Assembly (NCBI GenBank): GCA_947455205.1
Contig: CANGNF010000036.1
Location: 1 to 52,996 of the forward strand
Direction of reading: 5' to 3'
DNA length: 52,996 nt
DNA from: Acetobacteraceae bacterium
GTDB lineage: Bacteria; Pseudomonadota; Alphaproteobacteria; Acetobacterales; Acetobacteraceae
Position numbers and translations under genes: made by a program. Positions 41,517 through 52,996 of this stretch are shown piece by piece (position 1 is the first letter of the stretch; each line of letters opens with the position of its first letter). The notes beneath the pieces were generated by a model. It did no database searches and was not told the origin of the DNA. It saw only the letters and a list, made by a program, of their open reading frames with translations.

Positions 41517-42374
41517 ATGGCCGTGATCGAGGCCGCGCCGGCCAAGGTGAACCTGTACCTGCACGTCACCGGCCGCCGCGCCGATGGTTATCACTTGTTG
41601 GACAGCCTGGCCGTCTTTGGCCCGGCCATGGATACCGTGCAGGCCGCGGCGGCCGGCGACCTGTCCCTGGCGCTGGATGGCGTGTTCGGCGCCGCCTTGC
41701 AGGCCGAGCCGGACAATCTGGTGCTGCGCGCCGCCCGCGCCCTGGCGGCGCAGGCCGGGGTGCCGGCGCGGGCGGCGCTGTGCCTGACCAAGCGGCTGCC
41801 GGTGGCGTCCGGCATCGGCGGTGGCTCGGCCGATGCCGCCGCGGCGCTGCGGGCGCTGAACGCGCTGTGGGGCTGCAAGCTGGACGAGGCAGCCCTGGCC
41901 GGCATTGCCGCGCCGCTGGGCGCCGATATTCCGGTTTGCGTGGCCAGTCGGCCGATGCGGATGCAGGGCGTGGGCGAGGTGCTGCTGCCGGCGCCGCGCC
42001 TGCCCGATTGTGGATTGCTGCTGGTGAACCCCGGGGTGGCGCTGCCGACGCCCGCCGTGTTCAAGGCCCGCGCGCCGGGCTTCACGCCCGCGGCCGCGCT
42101 GCCCGAGGCCTGGGCGGATGCCGCGGGCATGGCGCGGGACCTGGCGGCGCTGCGGAACGACCTGGAGCCGCCGGCGATCCAGCTCTGCCCCGTGGTGGCC
42201 GAGGTTCTGGCGGCGCTGGCGGCGCTGCCCGGCTGCCTGCTGGCCCGGATGAGCGGCAGCGGCGCGACCTGCTTCGGCCTGTTCGCCGACCCGGCCGCGG
42301 GCCGCGCCGCCGCCGCGCTGCTGCCCGGCGCATGGTGGCGCGACGCTGGGGGGCTTTACGGGGCGGGGGCCTAG
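41517..42374 (+). CDS. ispE: 4-diphosphocytidyl-2-C-methyl-D-erythritol kinase
   Basis: A 285-aa GHMP-family kinase of the MEP isoprenoid pathway. It phosphorylates CDP-methylerythritol at the 2-position. The opening [20 protein letters not shown] contains the catalytic Lys and the substrate loop. The ATP-binding [20 protein letters not shown] follows, then the Asp region [12 protein letters not shown], and the last motif is [16 protein letters not shown]. Length and motif order fit the family exactly. It is probably co-transcribed with the TPR gene. Confidence 0.96.
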   Translation: MAVIEAAPAKVNLYLHVTGRRADGYHLLDSLAVFGPAMDTVQAAAAGDLSLALDGVFGAALQAEPDNLVLRAARALAAQAGVPARAALCLTKRLPVASGIGGGSADAAAALRALNALWGCKLDEAALAGIAAPLGADIPVCVASRPMRMQGVGEVLLPAPRLPDCGLLLVNPGVALPTPAVFKARAPGFTPAAALPEAWADAAGMARDLAALRNDLEPPAIQLCPVVAEVLAALAALPGCLLARMSGSGATCFGLFADPAAGRAAAALLPGAWWRDAGGLYGAGA

Positions 42375-42403
42375 CCTCTATTCAGCCCTCTCGCCGGCTC
42401 TGG

Positions 42404-42478
42404 TGGGGCGTCGCCAAGCGGTAAGGCAGCGGTTTTTGGTGCCGCCATTCCCAGGTTCGAATCCTGGCGCCCCAACCA
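42404..42478 (+). tRNA. tRNA-Gln (TTG), CCA encoded
   Basis: The acceptor TGGGGCG pairs with CGCCCCA. The D arm (GCCAAGCGGTAAGGC), the anticodon loop with TTG inside the ggtttttggtgcc segment and the T arm (CCAGGTTCGAATCCTGG) are all present. The discriminator A and genomic CCA follow. The pattern matches bacterial glutamine tRNAs closely. Confidence 0.93.
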
Positions 42479-42547
42479 ACCTGCGGCTTAGTTGAGCTTT
42501 TTCAGGGGGTTATCGGCCACCGATCCGCCTGGCTACGGGGTCCCCTG

Positions 42548-42912
42548 ATGCTGTCACTGGCCTGGGGACGGCGGTTCCGCATTTTCTGCATCGTCGACGA
42601 CTTCACCCGCGAGGCGCTGGCGCTGGTGGTGGACACTTCGATCGGCGGCCAGCGCCTGGTGCGGGAGCTGGACGCGCTGATCGCTCGCCGCCGCAGGCCT
42701 GCGACGATCGTCAGCGACAACGGCACGGGGATGACCAGCCGGGCCGTGTTGGAGTGGGGCAACCGCTCCGGCGTGGCCTGGCACTACATCGGGCCTGGCA
42801 AGCCGCAGCAGAACGGGTTCGTGGAATCCTTGAACGGCAAGCTCCGCGACGAGTGCTTGAACGAGGAGGTTTCCGCCAACCTGGCCGAGGCCCGTGCCGT
42901 CATCGCGGCAGC
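42548..42912 (+). pseudogene. IS3-family transposase fragment (OrfB catalytic core)
   Basis: About 120 residues of the integrase core remain: [20 protein letters not shown] with the first Asp, [20 protein letters not shown] with the second Asp, and [20 protein letters not shown] with the Glu, the DDE set of the IS407/IS51 group. The 5' half is missing, and the 3' end stops within the conserved EARAVIA segment, 22 bases from the stop of the giant surface protein. No inverted repeats are seen. It is a truncated relic between tRNA-Gln and the next gene. Confidence 0.8.
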
Positions 42913-42933
42913 AGGGCACGCATGCCGCCCTTG

Positions 42934-45900
42934 CTACACCAGGTGCCACGCGGTTCCGGCATGGCCGATGCTGGCCGTGGTGGTCACCTGCAAGCCGTCC
43001 AGCAGCATCGCCCATACATCGCCGCCACCGTCGGTCAGCACCAGGTCGGATTTCCGGTCGCCGTTGAGATCGACGAGCTTGCTCACCTGCCAGGTGGCGC
43101 CCGGATTGCCCAGGCTGCCCTGGGCCGAGATCACCAGGTCGTTCATCTGCCACTCGTACAGCTGACCCGTGGTCGTGTTCTGCCAGAATATGTCGGACTT
43201 GCCGTCGCCGCCGAAGTCCCCGGTGCCGACGAGCCGCCAGTCGGCGCTGGCATTGCCGACGCTGCGCTGCGCGACGATGGCGCCGCTGTTCATCTCCCAG
43301 ACGTAGACATCGCCGGTCGTGCCGTTGCGCCACAGCAGGTCGGACCGGCCGTCGCCGTTGAAATCGCCGGTGGCCCTCACCTGCCACTGCGTGCCGATGG
43401 TGCCGAAGTCATGGCCCGCCAACAGCGTCGCGCCATCCATCTCCCACATGTACAGGGCGCCATCGGCGTTGCGCCACAGCAGGTCGGCCTTGCCGTCGCC
43501 GTTGAAGTCGCCCAGCGCCGTCACCTGCCAACTCCCGCCGGGGCTGGCGATGTCGTTGCCGGCAATCCGCGCGAGGCCATCCATGGTCCAGAGGTAGTAG
43601 GCACCGCTGGTATGGCGCCAGAGGATGTCGGCCCTGCCATCGCCGTTGAAATCCGCGGTTTCGGCAACCTGCCAGTCGGAGCTGACCTGGCCGGAGGTGC
43701 CCTGCGCGCGCAGCGATATGCCGGCCATCTGCCACTGGTACAGCGTGCCGTCATCGTTGTGGAACAGCAGGTCGCTGCGCCCATCGCCATCGAAGTCGGA
43801 AGCAGGGCCGCCCACCGTCGGCAAGACCACCGTGGTGTCGTCGAACTGAATGGACGAAACGCCTGACAACCGGGCCGTACCGGCCGAGGTCGTCACCGCC
43901 CATTCGGTGCCGCCCAGATGGTTCAGCGTGGCTTGCGCCCGCGTGGCATGCAGCATGAACAGGTCGGCGCCGCCGCCACCGATGAAGCTGTCATTGCCGC
44001 CGCCGCCATCGAAGGTGTCGCTGCCGCTGCTGCCCGTCACCCGGTCGGCGAAGGCGCTGCCGCGGACAGCCTGCACGTTGAAGAGCAGGTCGTGCCCGCC
44101 CCAGCCATCGGTCGCGGTGCCGGTGGCCAGGTTCGCCAGGATCCCGTCCGGATCGGCAGCATAGTCCGCCGCCGCGTGGGTGCCGGCGGTTGGGGCGGCA
44201 ATGGTGTCGTCGCCGCCCATGCCGCGCATGTAGCCAAAGGCATCGGCATCGCCCGCGGGCACCGCCCCGGTGATGCTGTCGCCGCCGCCGCCGGTGACGA
44301 CCAGGCCCACGCTGCCGGCAACGGTATCGGTGCCGCCGGCGGACTTGGCGACCCGGCCGGTCAGCAGGTTGATGGCCACGGTGCCGACGAGCCCGCTGTA
44401 ATCGAGCACGTCGTGGCCACCGCCGGTGACGATGCTGTCGTTGCCGAGGCTGCCGAGGAAGGTATCGTTGCCGAGACCGCCCGCGATCACGTCGGCGCCG
44501 GCGCCGCCGCGCAGCAGGTCGTCGCCGCCCAGGCCGATGATGCTGTCGCCGGAATTGTCGACCGGCCCGCCAGTGACGCCGGCGCTCAGCCCGCCGGGGC
44601 CGGACATGATGGTGTCGTTGCCGTTGGTCCCGGTAAGGGTCACGGCGGCACCCGGGGCCGCGACGCCGGGCGGCGTGAAGGTACCAGGCGCGCCGGACTG
44701 GTTCAGCAGGGTGAAGACGGTGCCGGCGGCATCGGTGGCGACGAGGTCTGGCCGGCCATCGCCATTCAGGTCGAGCGCGGAGATCGACACCAGCTCGGAA
44801 TTGCCGGTGACGAAGCTTGTCGGCCCGCCGAAGCCGCCATTGCCATTGCCCAGCAGCACGTTGACCTGGTGGAAGCCATCGGCCACCGCCAGGTCCAGCC
44901 TGCCGTCGCCGTTCAGGTCCGCGGCCGCCAGCGCCATGGGGGCGACGCCGGCGGCGAAGTTGGCGGCCGGGGCGAAGCCGCCGAGGCCATTGCCAGCGAG
45001 GACGGAGATGCCACCCAGCGCGTTGGCGACGATGATGTCCTGTGCGCCATCGCCATTCAGGTCGGCCACCACCAGCGCCTGCGGTACCGCGCCGGCCGTG
45101 AGGGTCACCGCCGTACCGAAGCCGCCGCCCGCGCTGCCCAGCCGGATGGTGACGCCGCCGGGATCCGCGCCCGAATCACCTGCGAAGCTGGCAACGAGGT
45201 CGAGGCGGCCGTCGCCGTTCAGGTCCGCCAGGACGATGCTCGTGGGCCCGAGGCCCATGACGTACCGGTTGGCGCCACCGAACCCACCCGCGCCGTCGCC
45301 CAAGCGGATATCGACGGCATCCGAATAGCCCACCAGGATGTCGACATTGCCGTCGCCATTGGCGTCGGCCATCGTCACCGTCCGCGGTGCCACGGTTGCG
45401 ACGCTGAGCGCCAAGGTCGTGGCCGCGGCGAAGCTGCCCGCGCCGGTGCCGAGCACCAGCGACAGGGTGCCCGCGGCCTGGTTGGCGACGACCAGGTCCT
45501 TGATGCCGTCTCCGTTCACATCGGCGACGGCGACGGCGTCGGGAAACGGTCCGACATCAAGCATCATGGCGGGCCCGAACCCACCGCCGGCGATGCCGGG
45601 CAGGACCATCACCTTGTCGATGCCTGCCACGGTGACAACGGCATCCGGCCTGCCATCCTCGGTCACGTCCGCCACCATCGCCGCGGTGGTCGGCGCGCCG
45701 TTGCCGGCATCGGTGAAGCCGCCGGCCCCATCGCCCAGCAGCAGGTAGACGGAGGTTCCGCTGGCGACCAGCAGATCGGTCCTGCCGTCGGCATTCGCAT
45801 CCGTGAAGGTCACGGACCGCGGCGTGGAGTTGGTGCCATTGAGCGCGAAGTCGTGGGCGGCGGCGAAGCCGCCATCGGCAATGCCGCTGGGCCCGGTGCC

Positions 45901-48900
45901 GAGCAGGACCGACACCGTGCCGCTGCCGGCATTGGCCACCAACATGTCGCCGATGTTGTCGGCATTCAGGTCGGCGCGAATGACCGATACGGGATCGAGC
46001 CCCACCGCGTAGTCCACGGCCGGCAGCATCCGGTTGTTGATACCGTCGAACAGCGTGACCGAAACCGTGCCGGCGCCGGGATGGACCGTGATCTGGTCGG
46101 GAAGCAGGTCCCGGTCTAGGTCGATGTAGATGCCGGGATTGGACGGCGCGAAGTCTGTACTGCCGGCCGGGACGGCGACGGGCGTGGCGAAGGCCAGGGC
46201 GCCAAGCACCGTGATGCTGGCGCCGTTCAGCCTGAACGCGCTGACGCCGAGGTCGGGATTGACCTGGCCTGGCAACACGGTGTGCTGGAAGACGAGCCTC
46301 GTCGGCGTGGAGGCATGCGGGTCGTACGTGGCGATGCCACCATCGTTCAGCGCCAGCAGGGGCGTCCCCGAGACCGCGACGCCGCGCGCCACCTCGGCCG
46401 TCAGGGTGGCCGTGCCACCGGCGCCGGGCAGCGCAGGGGCATAGGGCGCGGCCAGGATGTCGAGGATGCCCACCTGCGGCGCCGAAACGGCAAGCGTGCC
46501 GGCGGGGTTGGTCACGGCGCCGCTGAGGTCCGCCGCCTGGCCGCCTCGGTCGACCACCCTGGCGCCGTTCAGGTTCACCGCGCTGACCGCGAGGTCCGCC
46601 GTTGCCTGGCCGGTCAGGACGGTACTGGTGAAGACCAGCGTGTCCGTGCCGGAGCCGGAAACATAGGTGGCGGTGCCCCCATCGTTGAGCGTCAGCGTCG
46701 GCACGCCACGGGCAACGGCGACGATCTTGTCCAGCACGACCTGAAGCGTGATCACCGCCCCGGCGTCGAGCGTGCCATCGGCCGGACTCGCCGCCACCGA
46801 CCGCACGCTGGGCGGCGTGGTGACAATGGACAGCCCGGTGAAGCTGGCGGGTACGCCGGCCAGGTCGGCATCGTTGCCCGCGGCATCCCGGATGGTCGCG
46901 CCGCCAGCGAGGGAAGCACCGGTGACGGCCAGGGCGGCGGTGTCCCGGCCGGCCGCGACGATGGTGCGGAACTGCAGGTCGGTGCTGCCGGAGCCGCCGA
47001 CATAGGTGGCGATGGCGCCGTTGTTCAGTATCAGCGCCGGGGTGCCGGCCACGATCAGCGCCTCGCTGCCGTGCAGGGTCAGGGTGATGGCCTGGCCGAT
47101 GTCGTAGACGCCCTGGCCTGGGTTCGCGGTATCCGCGAGGATGGTGGGCGCCGTGGTGTCCACCACCAGGCCGGTGGCGTGGCCGGCCGCACCGGTGGCG
47201 CCGGCGGGGTCGAAGACATTGGGCGGCGTGGTATTGTTCAGCACCACGAAGGTGCGGCCGGAGAACCACTCCGGCACGACGAAGTCCGGCCGGCCATCGC
47301 CGTTGAGGTCGCCGGTCGCCAGGCTGGCCAGCCGCTGGATCGGCCCCGCCCCAGCCTCGAAGCCGACCGGGGTGGCGAAGCCGCCGCTGCCGTCCCCCAG
47401 GAATACCTGCAGGTCGCCGCCGCGCGTGTTGGAGACGACCAGGTCCAGCTTGCCGTCGCCGTTGACATCCACCGCCGCGACGCCGGTCGGCTCCACCCCG
47501 GCCGCGAGGGTGGTGGAAGGCCCGAAGCCGCCGCTGCCATCGGCCAGCGCGTAGGACAGCGAGTTGCCGCTGAACTCGACGGCGACGACGTCCTGCCGAC
47601 CATCGCCGTTCAGGTCGGCGACCGTGAGCGCGTTGAGGTAGTCACCGCGGCCGGTCAGGGCCAGGGCAGGTGCTCCGAAGCCGCCGGTGCCATCGCCATG
47701 CAGGACGACGACGCGGCCGGCCCCACCCGCCATGCTGGGGCCCGCGCCGACCAGGTCGAGGAGGCCGTCGCCGTCCATGTCGGCGACGTTGAAGGCGATC
47801 GGGCTGTTTCCCGTGGCGAAGCGGGTCGGCGTGGCGAAGCCGCCGTTGCCATCGCCCAGCCAGACGAAAAAGTAGCCATCGCTGCTCGCCACGATGTCCG
47901 GGCTGCCGTCCCGGTTCAGGTCGGCGACGGCAACCGCGTACGGCTGGTAGGTGATGGGGTCGCCGGCAACCCGCGGCCGCAGGAAGGTCGGGGTGCCAAG
48001 GTTGCCGGTGCCGTCGCCAAGCGCCACGACGATGGCGCCGCGGTCGGAGCCCACGACCACGTCGGCATGGCCGTCGCCGTTGATGTCCGCGACGGCGGCA
48101 GGCCCGGTCGGGCCGAACAGGCTGAGCCGCGGGGCGTAGGTGAGCTGCGTATAGAAGCCGCCGGCGCCGTCCCCCAGCAAGATGGAGAGGTGGTCCAGGC
48201 TGGCGACCACGACGTCGGCGACGCCGTCCCCGTCCAGGTCGGCGATGGTCGCCTTGGTGACATCGAGGGCGTCCACCGCGTAGCCCGTCGTGACGCCGAG
48301 GCTCAGCGGCCCATCGACGACATGGATGCTGGCGCTGTTCAGCGTCATGCCGGTAACGGCCAGGTTCGCCGCATTCTGCCCGGCGGCGATGGTGTGGTGG
48401 AATACCAGCATGGTGGGCGTGGAGGCGGCGGCGTCGTAGCTGGCGGTACCGCCGTCGTTCAGGGTCAGCGTTGGTGCGCCCGCCGTCATGTCCACGCTGA
48501 CATCGCGGTCCAGCGCGGCGTTCAAGGTGACCTGCTGGCCGATCCCGAGCGGCCCTGCCGCCGACGCCGTGACCGTGAACTCGGAGACGGTGACGGCCGC
48601 GGCGTCGATGGTCAGCGTACCCGCGGGGTTGCCCACGGCGCCGGTCAGGTCCGCCGCACGGCCGGCCGCATCGGTAATGACAGCGCCGTTCAGGTGCAGC
48701 GCGGTGACGGCAAGGTCCTGCGTGACCTGGCCGGGGGCGACGACGCTGGTGAAGACCAGCCTGGTGGTGCCCGAGCCGGAGACGTAGTGCGCCACCGCGC
48801 CGTCATCCAGCGTCAAGGTCGGCACGCCACCGGAGACGGCGACGACCTTGCTCATCTCCAGCGTCAGGGTCACGGTGGCGCCGGCGTTGAAGGTGGCATC

Positions 48901-51333
48901 CGCGGGGGCGGAGACCAGTGCCCGCACGACCGGGGCCGCCGTGTTCACGCTGACGGAGGCGAAGGTCCGGGTAGCCGAGCCGAGATAGGCTTCGGTGCCG
49001 ATGCCGGCGACGGCGTGGATCGACGCGCCGGTCGGCAAGGTTACGCCGGTGACGGCGAGGGTGGCGGCATTCTGCCCGGCGGCGATGGTGGTGCGGAACT
49101 GCAGGTTGGTCGTGCCGTCGCCACCGACATAGGTGGCCGTGCCGCCGTCGTTCAGTTGCAGCACGGGCGTGCCCTGAACCGTCACGGCCTCGCTCATGGT
49201 CATCGTGATGTCGACGACCTGGCCGACATCGAGGATGCCGCTGGCAGGGCTCGTGGCCAGCGTGAGGACGACGGGCGTGGTGGTATCGATGACCAATCCG
49301 GTCAGGGTGTCGCTGGCTCCGGCCAGGTTGGCGTCGTTGCCGGCGGCATCGCGGATGGTGCTGGCGCTTGGCAGGCTGACGCCGAGGACGGCAAGGCTGG
49401 AGGTGTCCTGCCCGGTGCCGATGGTGTAGGCGAAGTTCAGCTGATGCGTGCCGGAGCCGGAGACATAGGTGGCGGTGCCGCCGTTGCTCAACGACAGGGT
49501 CGGCGTGCCGGTGACGAACAGGACCTCGTTGCTGTTGAGCGTGACGGTGAGCACCTGCCCCGCGCCATAGCGTCCGCTTTCGGGCGTGGTGGTGTCGCCC
49601 ACGAACAGCGGCCGCGTGGTGTCCACGATGATGCGGCCGGAGAAGGTGCCGGCCGCATCATCGAGTGCCGCTTCATTGCCGTGCACATTCGTGATGTGCG
49701 CGCCGCTGGGCAGCGTCAGTTCCGTCGCCCTCAGCCCAAGCGCGTTCTGCCCGGCGGCAATCGTGGTGCGGAACACCAGGTCGGTACTGTTGGAACCGCT
49801 GACATAGGTGGCCGTGCCACCGCTGTTCAAGCTCAGCTGCGGCGTCCCGACGACGAGTACCGTCTCGCTGAACCTGAGGATGACCTCGATCGTGGCGCCA
49901 GCGCCGAAGCTGCCGCTGCCGGAAAGGCGCTCCTCGACCTTGGGGACCCGGCCGTCGATCACATACCCGGTGATCGCACCGGGCGTTACCAGGATCGATG
50001 GGAGCAGCAGCGACTCCTCGACCTGGGACTGGTTCATGAGGACGGTCACGCTGTCGTCGTCGGGGTTGGTCACCGCGATATCGGGGCGCCCGTCGCCGTT
50101 GAAATCGCCCAGGGTCAGGGCACGGCCGCCGCTGCTGTCGTCCACCGTTTCCGGCAGCCGGAAGGTGCCATCGCCATTGCCTTGCAGAACGGACACGCCG
50201 GCATCGCTGACCACGACGAGATCGATATTGCCGTCACCATCCATGTCGGCGGCGGCCAGCGCACCTGGATTGTCGGTAGCCATGTAGGTAACGCCCGGGG
50301 CGAAGCCGCCTTCCCCGTCTCCCAGCAGCACCATGACCGTGTCGTCCAGGCTGTTGGTGACGACCAGGTCGATCTTGCCGTCCTTGTTCACGTCAACGGC
50401 GACCACGTCCTTCGGCGCTGCGCCGACGCGGTAGTTGTTGCTGTTGGTGAATTCCCGGGCGCTGACAGCCAGCAGCGTGGAGATGCTGTTGCTGTTCTGG
50501 TTGACGACGACGATGTCGCTCCGGCGGTCGCCGTTGAAGTCGGCGACGGCGGAGGCGACCGGAAAGGCCCCGACGCCGTACACGTCGGCATCGATGAAAC
50601 TGCCTTCGCCCGTGCCGTACTCCACCAGCAGCTTCTTGTTGGGGAGGGTGATGATCAGGTCGGGTCTGCCATCCCTGTCCAGGTCGATCGAGGTGACCGA
50701 GTTCGCACCTTCGTTCACCGCCACGGGGCCTGCGACCTCGAACACGCCGTTATCCTCGCCGCGCAGCAAGGCCAGCGTGCCCGACTGCGGATTGGTGGCG
50801 AGGATGTCGATCCCGCTGCTGGCCAGGAAGTCTCCGACGGCGACCGCGTTGGGGCGAGTGCCCGCGTTGTAGTCGACGCGTGCCACCTTCAGGCCGGTCA
50901 GGGGGTTGAATCTCGTCAGCATCACCGACACGTCGTTGTCGCCGTAGTTGCTGACGACCAGGTCGTCCTTGCCATCGAAGTTCAGGTCGGCGCTGACGAT
51001 GTCCCGGGGCTGGTCGCCGGTTGCGAATATCGTTGGGCTGGCGAAGGCCAGGCTCGCTATGGAGTGGATCGAGCCGCCGTTGGTCGTAAGGCCGGCGATG
51101 GTGAGGTTCGATGAACTATCCTCCAGCCCGACGGTATAGACGAAGGCCAGATCGAGCGGGTTGGACGAGGTTGCGACGTAGAAGGCGACACCGCCATCCG
51201 TCGTGATCAGGGTCGGTACGCCGGTCACGGTGACCGGCTTGTTGACCCCGACGTGGAAGGTCACGTTCTGCCCCAGCCTCAGCACGCCGGACGCGGAAGG
51301 AAAGGTAACCGTCGTTGTGACGCGGAGGACCAT
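42934..51333 (-). CDS. Giant modular surface protein (Ig-like, FG-GAP and RTX repeats)
   Basis: A 2799-aa protein. AAGGG lies 6 bases before the ATG, and no signal peptide is visible. By eye the order is: one Ig-like unit (1-90); 7 FG-GAP/VCBS calcium motifs (DxNxDGxxDLVV type, about 110-440); 5 Ig-like units (about 460-1010, each with [16 protein letters not shown]); 7 FG-GAP (about 1030-1370); 3 Ig-like (about 1370-1720); 10 FG-GAP (about 1730-2220); RTX calcium-binding nonapeptides ([20 protein letters not shown], about 2230-2460); and 6 FG-GAP with WQMxG spacers (about 2510-2799). The architecture fits an adhesin or biofilm-matrix protein secreted by a type I system; no such transporter is in the window. 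A long open frame on the opposite strand here is a composition shadow. Confidence 0.88.
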   Translation of the reverse strand: MVLRVTTTVTFPSASGVLRLGQNVTFHVGVNKPVTVTGVPTLITTDGGVAFYVATSSNPLDLAFVYTVGLEDSSSNLTIAGLTTNGGSIHSIASLAFASPTIFATGDQPRDIVSADLNFDGKDDLVVSNYGDNDVSVMLTRFNPLTGLKVARVDYNAGTRPNAVAVGDFLASSGIDILATNPQSGTLALLRGEDNGVFEVAGPVAVNEGANSVTSIDLDRDGRPDLIITLPNKKLLVEYGTGEGSFIDADVYGVGAFPVASAVADFNGDRRSDIVVVNQNSNSISTLLAVSAREFTNSNNYRVGAAPKDVVAVDVNKDGKIDLVVTNSLDDTVMVLLGDGEGGFAPGVTYMATDNPGALAAADMDGDGNIDLVVVSDAGVSVLQGNGDGTFRLPETVDDSSGGRALTLGDFNGDGRPDIAVTNPDDDSVTVLMNQSQVEESLLLPSILVTPGAITGYVIDGRVPKVEERLSGSGSFGAGATIEVILRFSETVLVVGTPQLSLNSGGTATYVSGSNSTDLVFRTTIAAGQNALGLRATELTLPSGAHITNVHGNEAALDDAAGTFSGRIIVDTTRPLFVGDTTTPESGRYGAGQVLTVTLNSNEVLFVTGTPTLSLSNGGTATYVSGSGTHQLNFAYTIGTGQDTSSLAVLGVSLPSASTIRDAAGNDANLAGASDTLTGLVIDTTTPVVLTLATSPASGILDVGQVVDITMTMSEAVTVQGTPVLQLNDGGTATYVGGDGTTNLQFRTTIAAGQNAATLAVTGVTLPTGASIHAVAGIGTEAYLGSATRTFASVSVNTAAPVVRALVSAPADATFNAGATVTLTLEMSKVVAVSGGVPTLTLDDGAVAHYVSGSGTTRLVFTSVVAPGQVTQDLAVTALHLNGAVITDAAGRAADLTGAVGNPAGTLTIDAAAVTVSEFTVTASAAGPLGIGQQVTLNAALDRDVSVDMTAGAPTLTLNDGGTASYDAAASTPTMLVFHHTIAAGQNAANLAVTGMTLNSASIHVVDGPLSLGVTTGYAVDALDVTKATIADLDGDGVADVVVASLDHLSILLGDGAGGFYTQLTYAPRLSLFGPTGPAAVADINGDGHADVVVGSDRGAIVVALGDGTGNLGTPTFLRPRVAGDPITYQPYAVAVADLNRDGSPDIVASSDGYFFVWLGDGNGGFATPTRFATGNSPIAFNVADMDGDGLLDLVGAGPSMAGGAGRVVVLHGDGTGGFGAPALALTGRGDYLNALTVADLNGDGRQDVVAVEFSGNSLSYALADGSGGFGPSTTLAAGVEPTGVAAVDVNGDGKLDLVVSNTRGGDLQVFLGDGSGGFATPVGFEAGAGPIQRLASLATGDLNGDGRPDFVVPEWFSGRTFVVLNNTTPPNVFDPAGATGAAGHATGLVVDTTAPTILADTANPGQGVYDIGQAITLTLHGSEALIVAGTPALILNNGAIATYVGGSGSTDLQFRTIVAAGRDTAALAVTGASLAGGATIRDAAGNDADLAGVPASFTGLSIVTTPPSVRSVAASPADGTLDAGAVITLQVVLDKIVAVARGVPTLTLNDGGTATYVSGSGTDTLVFTSTVLTGQATADLAVSAVNLNGARVVDRGGQAADLSGAVTNPAGTLAVSAPQVGILDILAAPYAPALPGAGGTATLTAEVARGVAVSGTPLLALNDGGIATYDPHASTPTRLVFQHTVLPGQVNPDLGVSAFRLNGASITVLGALAFATPVAVPAGSTDFAPSNPGIYIDLDRDLLPDQITVHPGAGTVSVTLFDGINNRMLPAVDYAVGLDPVSVIRADLNADNIGDMLVANAGSGTVSVLLGTGPSGIADGGFAAAHDFALNGTNSTPRSVTFTDANADGRTDLLVASGTSVYLLLGDGAGGFTDAGNGAPTTAAMVADVTEDGRPDAVVTVAGIDKVMVLPGIAGGGFGPAMMLDVGPFPDAVAVADVNGDGIKDLVVANQAAGTLSLVLGTGAGSFAAATTLALSVATVAPRTVTMADANGDGNVDILVGYSDAVDIRLGDGAGGFGGANRYVMGLGPTSIVLADLNGDGRLDLVASFAGDSGADPGGVTIRLGSAGGGFGTAVTLTAGAVPQALVVADLNGDGAQDIIVANALGGISVLAGNGLGGFAPAANFAAGVAPMALAAADLNGDGRLDLAVADGFHQVNVLLGNGNGGFGGPTSFVTGNSELVSISALDLNGDGRPDLVATDAAGTVFTLLNQSGAPGTFTPPGVAAPGAAVTLTGTNGNDTIMSGPGGLSAGVTGGPVDNSGDSIIGLGGDDLLRGGAGADVIAGGLGNDTFLGSLGNDSIVTGGGHDVLDYSGLVGTVAINLLTGRVAKSAGGTDTVAGSVGLVVTGGGGDSITGAVPAGDADAFGYMRGMGGDDTIAAPTAGTHAAADYAADPDGILANLATGTATDGWGGHDLLFNVQAVRGSAFADRVTGSSGSDTFDGGGGNDSFIGGGGADLFMLHATRAQATLNHLGGTEWAVTTSAGTARLSGVSSIQFDDTTVVLPTVGGPASDFDGDGRSDLLFHNDDGTLYQWQMAGISLRAQGTSGQVSSDWQVAETADFNGDGRADILWRHTSGAYYLWTMDGLARIAGNDIASPGGSWQVTALGDFNGDGKADLLWRNADGALYMWEMDGATLLAGHDFGTIGTQWQVRATGDFNGDGRSDLLWRNGTTGDVYVWEMNSGAIVAQRSVGNASADWRLVGTGDFGGDGKSDIFWQNTTTGQLYEWQMNDLVISAQGSLGNPGATWQVSKLVDLNGDRKSDLVLTDGGGDVWAMLLDGLQVTTTASIGHAGTAWHLV

Positions 51334-51962
51334 TTCATCCCTTTCATTCCAAGTTCGGCCGAGCAGCCGTCGCTTGGTATTTTCTCATTCGTTCCAGGTA
51401 ATTAAATTGTCATCGTTAAGCTTTGCCTACAATACGTTCAATACATGCATTCGCATTCATGGAGATGGTCCAACGCAGGCGAAGGCCCGCAGCGTGGGCT
51501 GCGGAACGGAGTAAGGTTGCCGCGGCGACCCAGGCATCATCGGGTGCGATGAGTGGTGACAGCCATCCGCGCTCATGCGGTCCGAAACCGGCATGTCGTT
51601 GATGACGACCGCGCGCCGATTTCGGCTCATCCAGGTTGGTCGAGAGCGGGCGCCCGGCACGGGCGAGAAGACCTGGGCGGGAACCGCTGGCCGCACGGGC
51701 CACCCATTCCAGGGAGATTGCTCCCCAGACGTATACGCCGACGCGGCGAGGACGCCCGCCTCGTCCAACGTCAGGTGCCTCGGCCGAGTTTTACTCCAGC
51801 GCCGAACGCGCGATGGCCGACCTGCTTCCGCGTGCGGTGCAGTGCCTTAGGTGCCATCGGTCAGGTTTGGACTGCCGTGGTCGGCAGGGTTCCCGCTTAC
51901 TCGACGCCGTCCGATCAAAAGATTATTCTTGTGCCAGCATTACAATTACGAAGGTGTGCATC
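51334..51962. other. 629-bp intergenic region between two divergent surface-protein genes
   Basis: No supported gene. The half nearest the giant gene is AT-rich (51360-51450) and contains a weak minus-strand promoter candidate (TTGAAC at 51441-51436, TAACGA 17 bases further at 51418-51413). Short frames in the middle lack domains. A shared regulatory region for both adhesin genes is plausible. Confidence 0.4.
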
Positions 51963-52996
51963 GTGGGTGACAAGACCGGCCGGGTAATCCGAGCCTATCT
52001 GGCCTCGACGGCGTTGGCAGCCATTCGCAACGGGCAGGGCATCTCCCCTGCGGTGCTGGCCGGAGCGGTGTTGGCGATCTCAAGCCTGGCCGCCTCGGCT
52101 GCCCCATCCGATATCTGGAACGGGCCGGGGACGGATTTCAATACGGCCTCAAATTGGACGTCAAATCACATCCCCGGCCTTGCCATTTTCCAGAATACCG
52201 GTCCGACAAGTCTGTCGACCAGCGTCAACACCACCATGAGCGGCATCACCTTCGACCCCGGCGCACCCGGCTATACGCTGACGCTCGGCCAATCCGCACA
52301 GACCAACGGCAATGTCGTAAACAACTCCGGCGTTGTCCAGACGATCGTTGTCTCTTCCGGCACGGCCTTCTTCTTCCAGGCTGGCGCCGCTTCAGGGCAG
52401 GATGTTGCCTACACCGTCAACGGAGCCCTGCAGTATCGGGACAACTCGCCAGGCGGCAACTCGGCGATTTCCGGAAACGGACAGATCGCGTTGCTCGGCA
52501 CTGCCCGTACCGTCACGATTGGCTCGCTTGCAGGTGGGCTCCTCGTGCGACACGCGGACGCCAACGACATCACCTTCGCGGTAGGCTCGCTGAATACCAG
52601 CACCGTCTTCAGCAGCACCATGTCGGCCATCGGCACCGGCGCTCTCCTGCTGGAAAAGGTCGGCACCGGCACGCTGACGCTGACCGGGAACAGCAGCCTG
52701 ACGCAAGACACCACCATTTCGGCCGGCACGCTGGAGATCGGCAACGGCGGAACCTCCGGGTCGCTCGGCACCGGCAACATCGTCAACAACGCCGCGCTGG
52801 TGTTCAACCGGTCCAACGCCATCGTCACCGCTGCCATCATCTCCGGCACCGGCACGCTGACGCAGGCGGGCGCCGGCAGGCTGACCCTGACCGGTGACAG
52901 CACCTTCGCCGGCACCACCACCATCTCGGCAGGCACGCTGCAGGTGGGCAACGGCGGAACCTCCGGCGCGCTCGGCGCCGGCAACATCGTCAACGA
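51963..52996 (+). CDS. Autotransporter-type adhesin with beta-strand repeats, 3' end outside window
   Basis: The first 344 codons are visible, from a GTG with GAAGG upstream. The N-terminus is a long signal region (VLAGAVLAISSLAASAA), followed at once by SDIWNGPGTDFNTASNWTSN, the usual start of passenger domains with autotransporter-associated beta-strand repeats. Two such repeats are seen near the right edge: GTGTLTLTGNSSLTQDTTIS, AGTLEIGNGGTSGSLG, then GAGRLTLTGDSTFAGTTTIS, AGTLQVGNGGTSGALG. The passenger should form a beta helix on the cell surface. The translocator barrel, if present, lies outside the window. Confidence 0.85.
   Translation, partial: MGDKTGRVIRAYLASTALAAIRNGQGISPAVLAGAVLAISSLAASAAPSDIWNGPGTDFNTASNWTSNHIPGLAIFQNTGPTSLSTSVNTTMSGITFDPGAPGYTLTLGQSAQTNGNVVNNSGVVQTIVVSSGTAFFFQAGAASGQDVAYTVNGALQYRDNSPGGNSAISGNGQIALLGTARTVTIGSLAGGLLVRHADANDITFAVGSLNTSTVFSSTMSAIGTGALLLEKVGTGTLTLTGNSSLTQDTTISAGTLEIGNGGTSGSLGTGNIVNNAALVFNRSNAIVTAAIISGTGTLTQAGAGRLTLTGDSTFAGTTTISAGTLQVGNGGTSGALGAGNIVN

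Noticed and set aside
39833..41569. 578-codon minus-strand frame opposite the TPR lipoprotein
   Set aside because: The plus-strand gene has a lipobox and TPR motifs; the antisense frame has none.
46282..51114. 1610-codon open frame on the plus strand opposite the giant protein
   Set aside because: It lies wholly antisense to repeats with strong coding evidence. The translation is Ala/Gly/Asp/Arg-rich without domains, so it is a by-product of GC-rich codon use.

Overview
This 53 kb window is very GC-rich. Gene content (an undecaprenyl-type exopolysaccharide cluster, ETF-ubiquinone oxidoreductase, an ispE gene next to a TPR lipoprotein, a SulP transporter) suggests an alphaproteobacterium, most likely Acetobacteraceae or a close Rhodospirillales relative. 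This placement is inferred from protein character and codon use; no 16S gene is present.

Positions 1-15,450 are an accessory region with almost every gene on the minus strand. It starts with a large TIR-NTPase-TPR (STAND-type) protein that runs off the left edge. A degenerate transposase scrap and poorly recognised lower-GC genes follow. A co-directional array (8829 down to 4790) then encodes a Lon-like AAA+ ATPase, an unknown protein, a metallophosphoesterase, a small unknown protein, a gene broken by an 8-bp tandem duplication, and a DEDDh 3'-5' exonuclease. The 9.3-14.1 kb block is built from three pairs of look-alike genes: two LuxR-type regulators, two exported alpha/beta-hydrolase-like proteins without a nucleophile, and two TauE/SafE-type permeases.

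Positions 15,455-19,559 look like a compact 4.1 kb integrative element. It is bounded by two copies of a tRNA T-arm/3'-end sequence and by CCGTAGCA repeats near both ends. It carries a tyrosine integrase, a serine recombinase, a 120-aa unknown protein and a 49-aa membrane peptide.

Positions 19.6-33.3 kb hold a SulP-STAS-cNMP transporter and then an exopolysaccharide locus: sugar-1-P transferase, Wzz-like chain-length protein with a dead kinase domain, WecG/TagA glycosyltransferase, GT2 glycosyltransferase, flippase, polymerase, GH18 hydrolase, an outer-membrane barrel protein and an ATP-grasp enzyme. The plus-strand genes mostly abut or overlap, consistent with one transcript. Together they can account for lipid-linked repeat-unit synthesis, flipping, polymerisation and trimming.

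Positions 33.5-42.5 kb are housekeeping: lytic transglycosylase, a family-4-like uracil-DNA glycosylase without Fe-S cysteines, ETF-QO, a GST-cupin fusion, a class II aldolase, a TPR lipoprotein, ispE and tRNA-Gln. A truncated IS3-type transposase separates these from a surface-protein region. That region holds a 2799-aa modular protein (Ig-like, FG-GAP and RTX repeats), divergent from an autotransporter-type adhesin cut by the right edge.

The most unusual items are the AAA+/phosphoesterase/exonuclease array, the paired-paralog block and the compact two-recombinase element.
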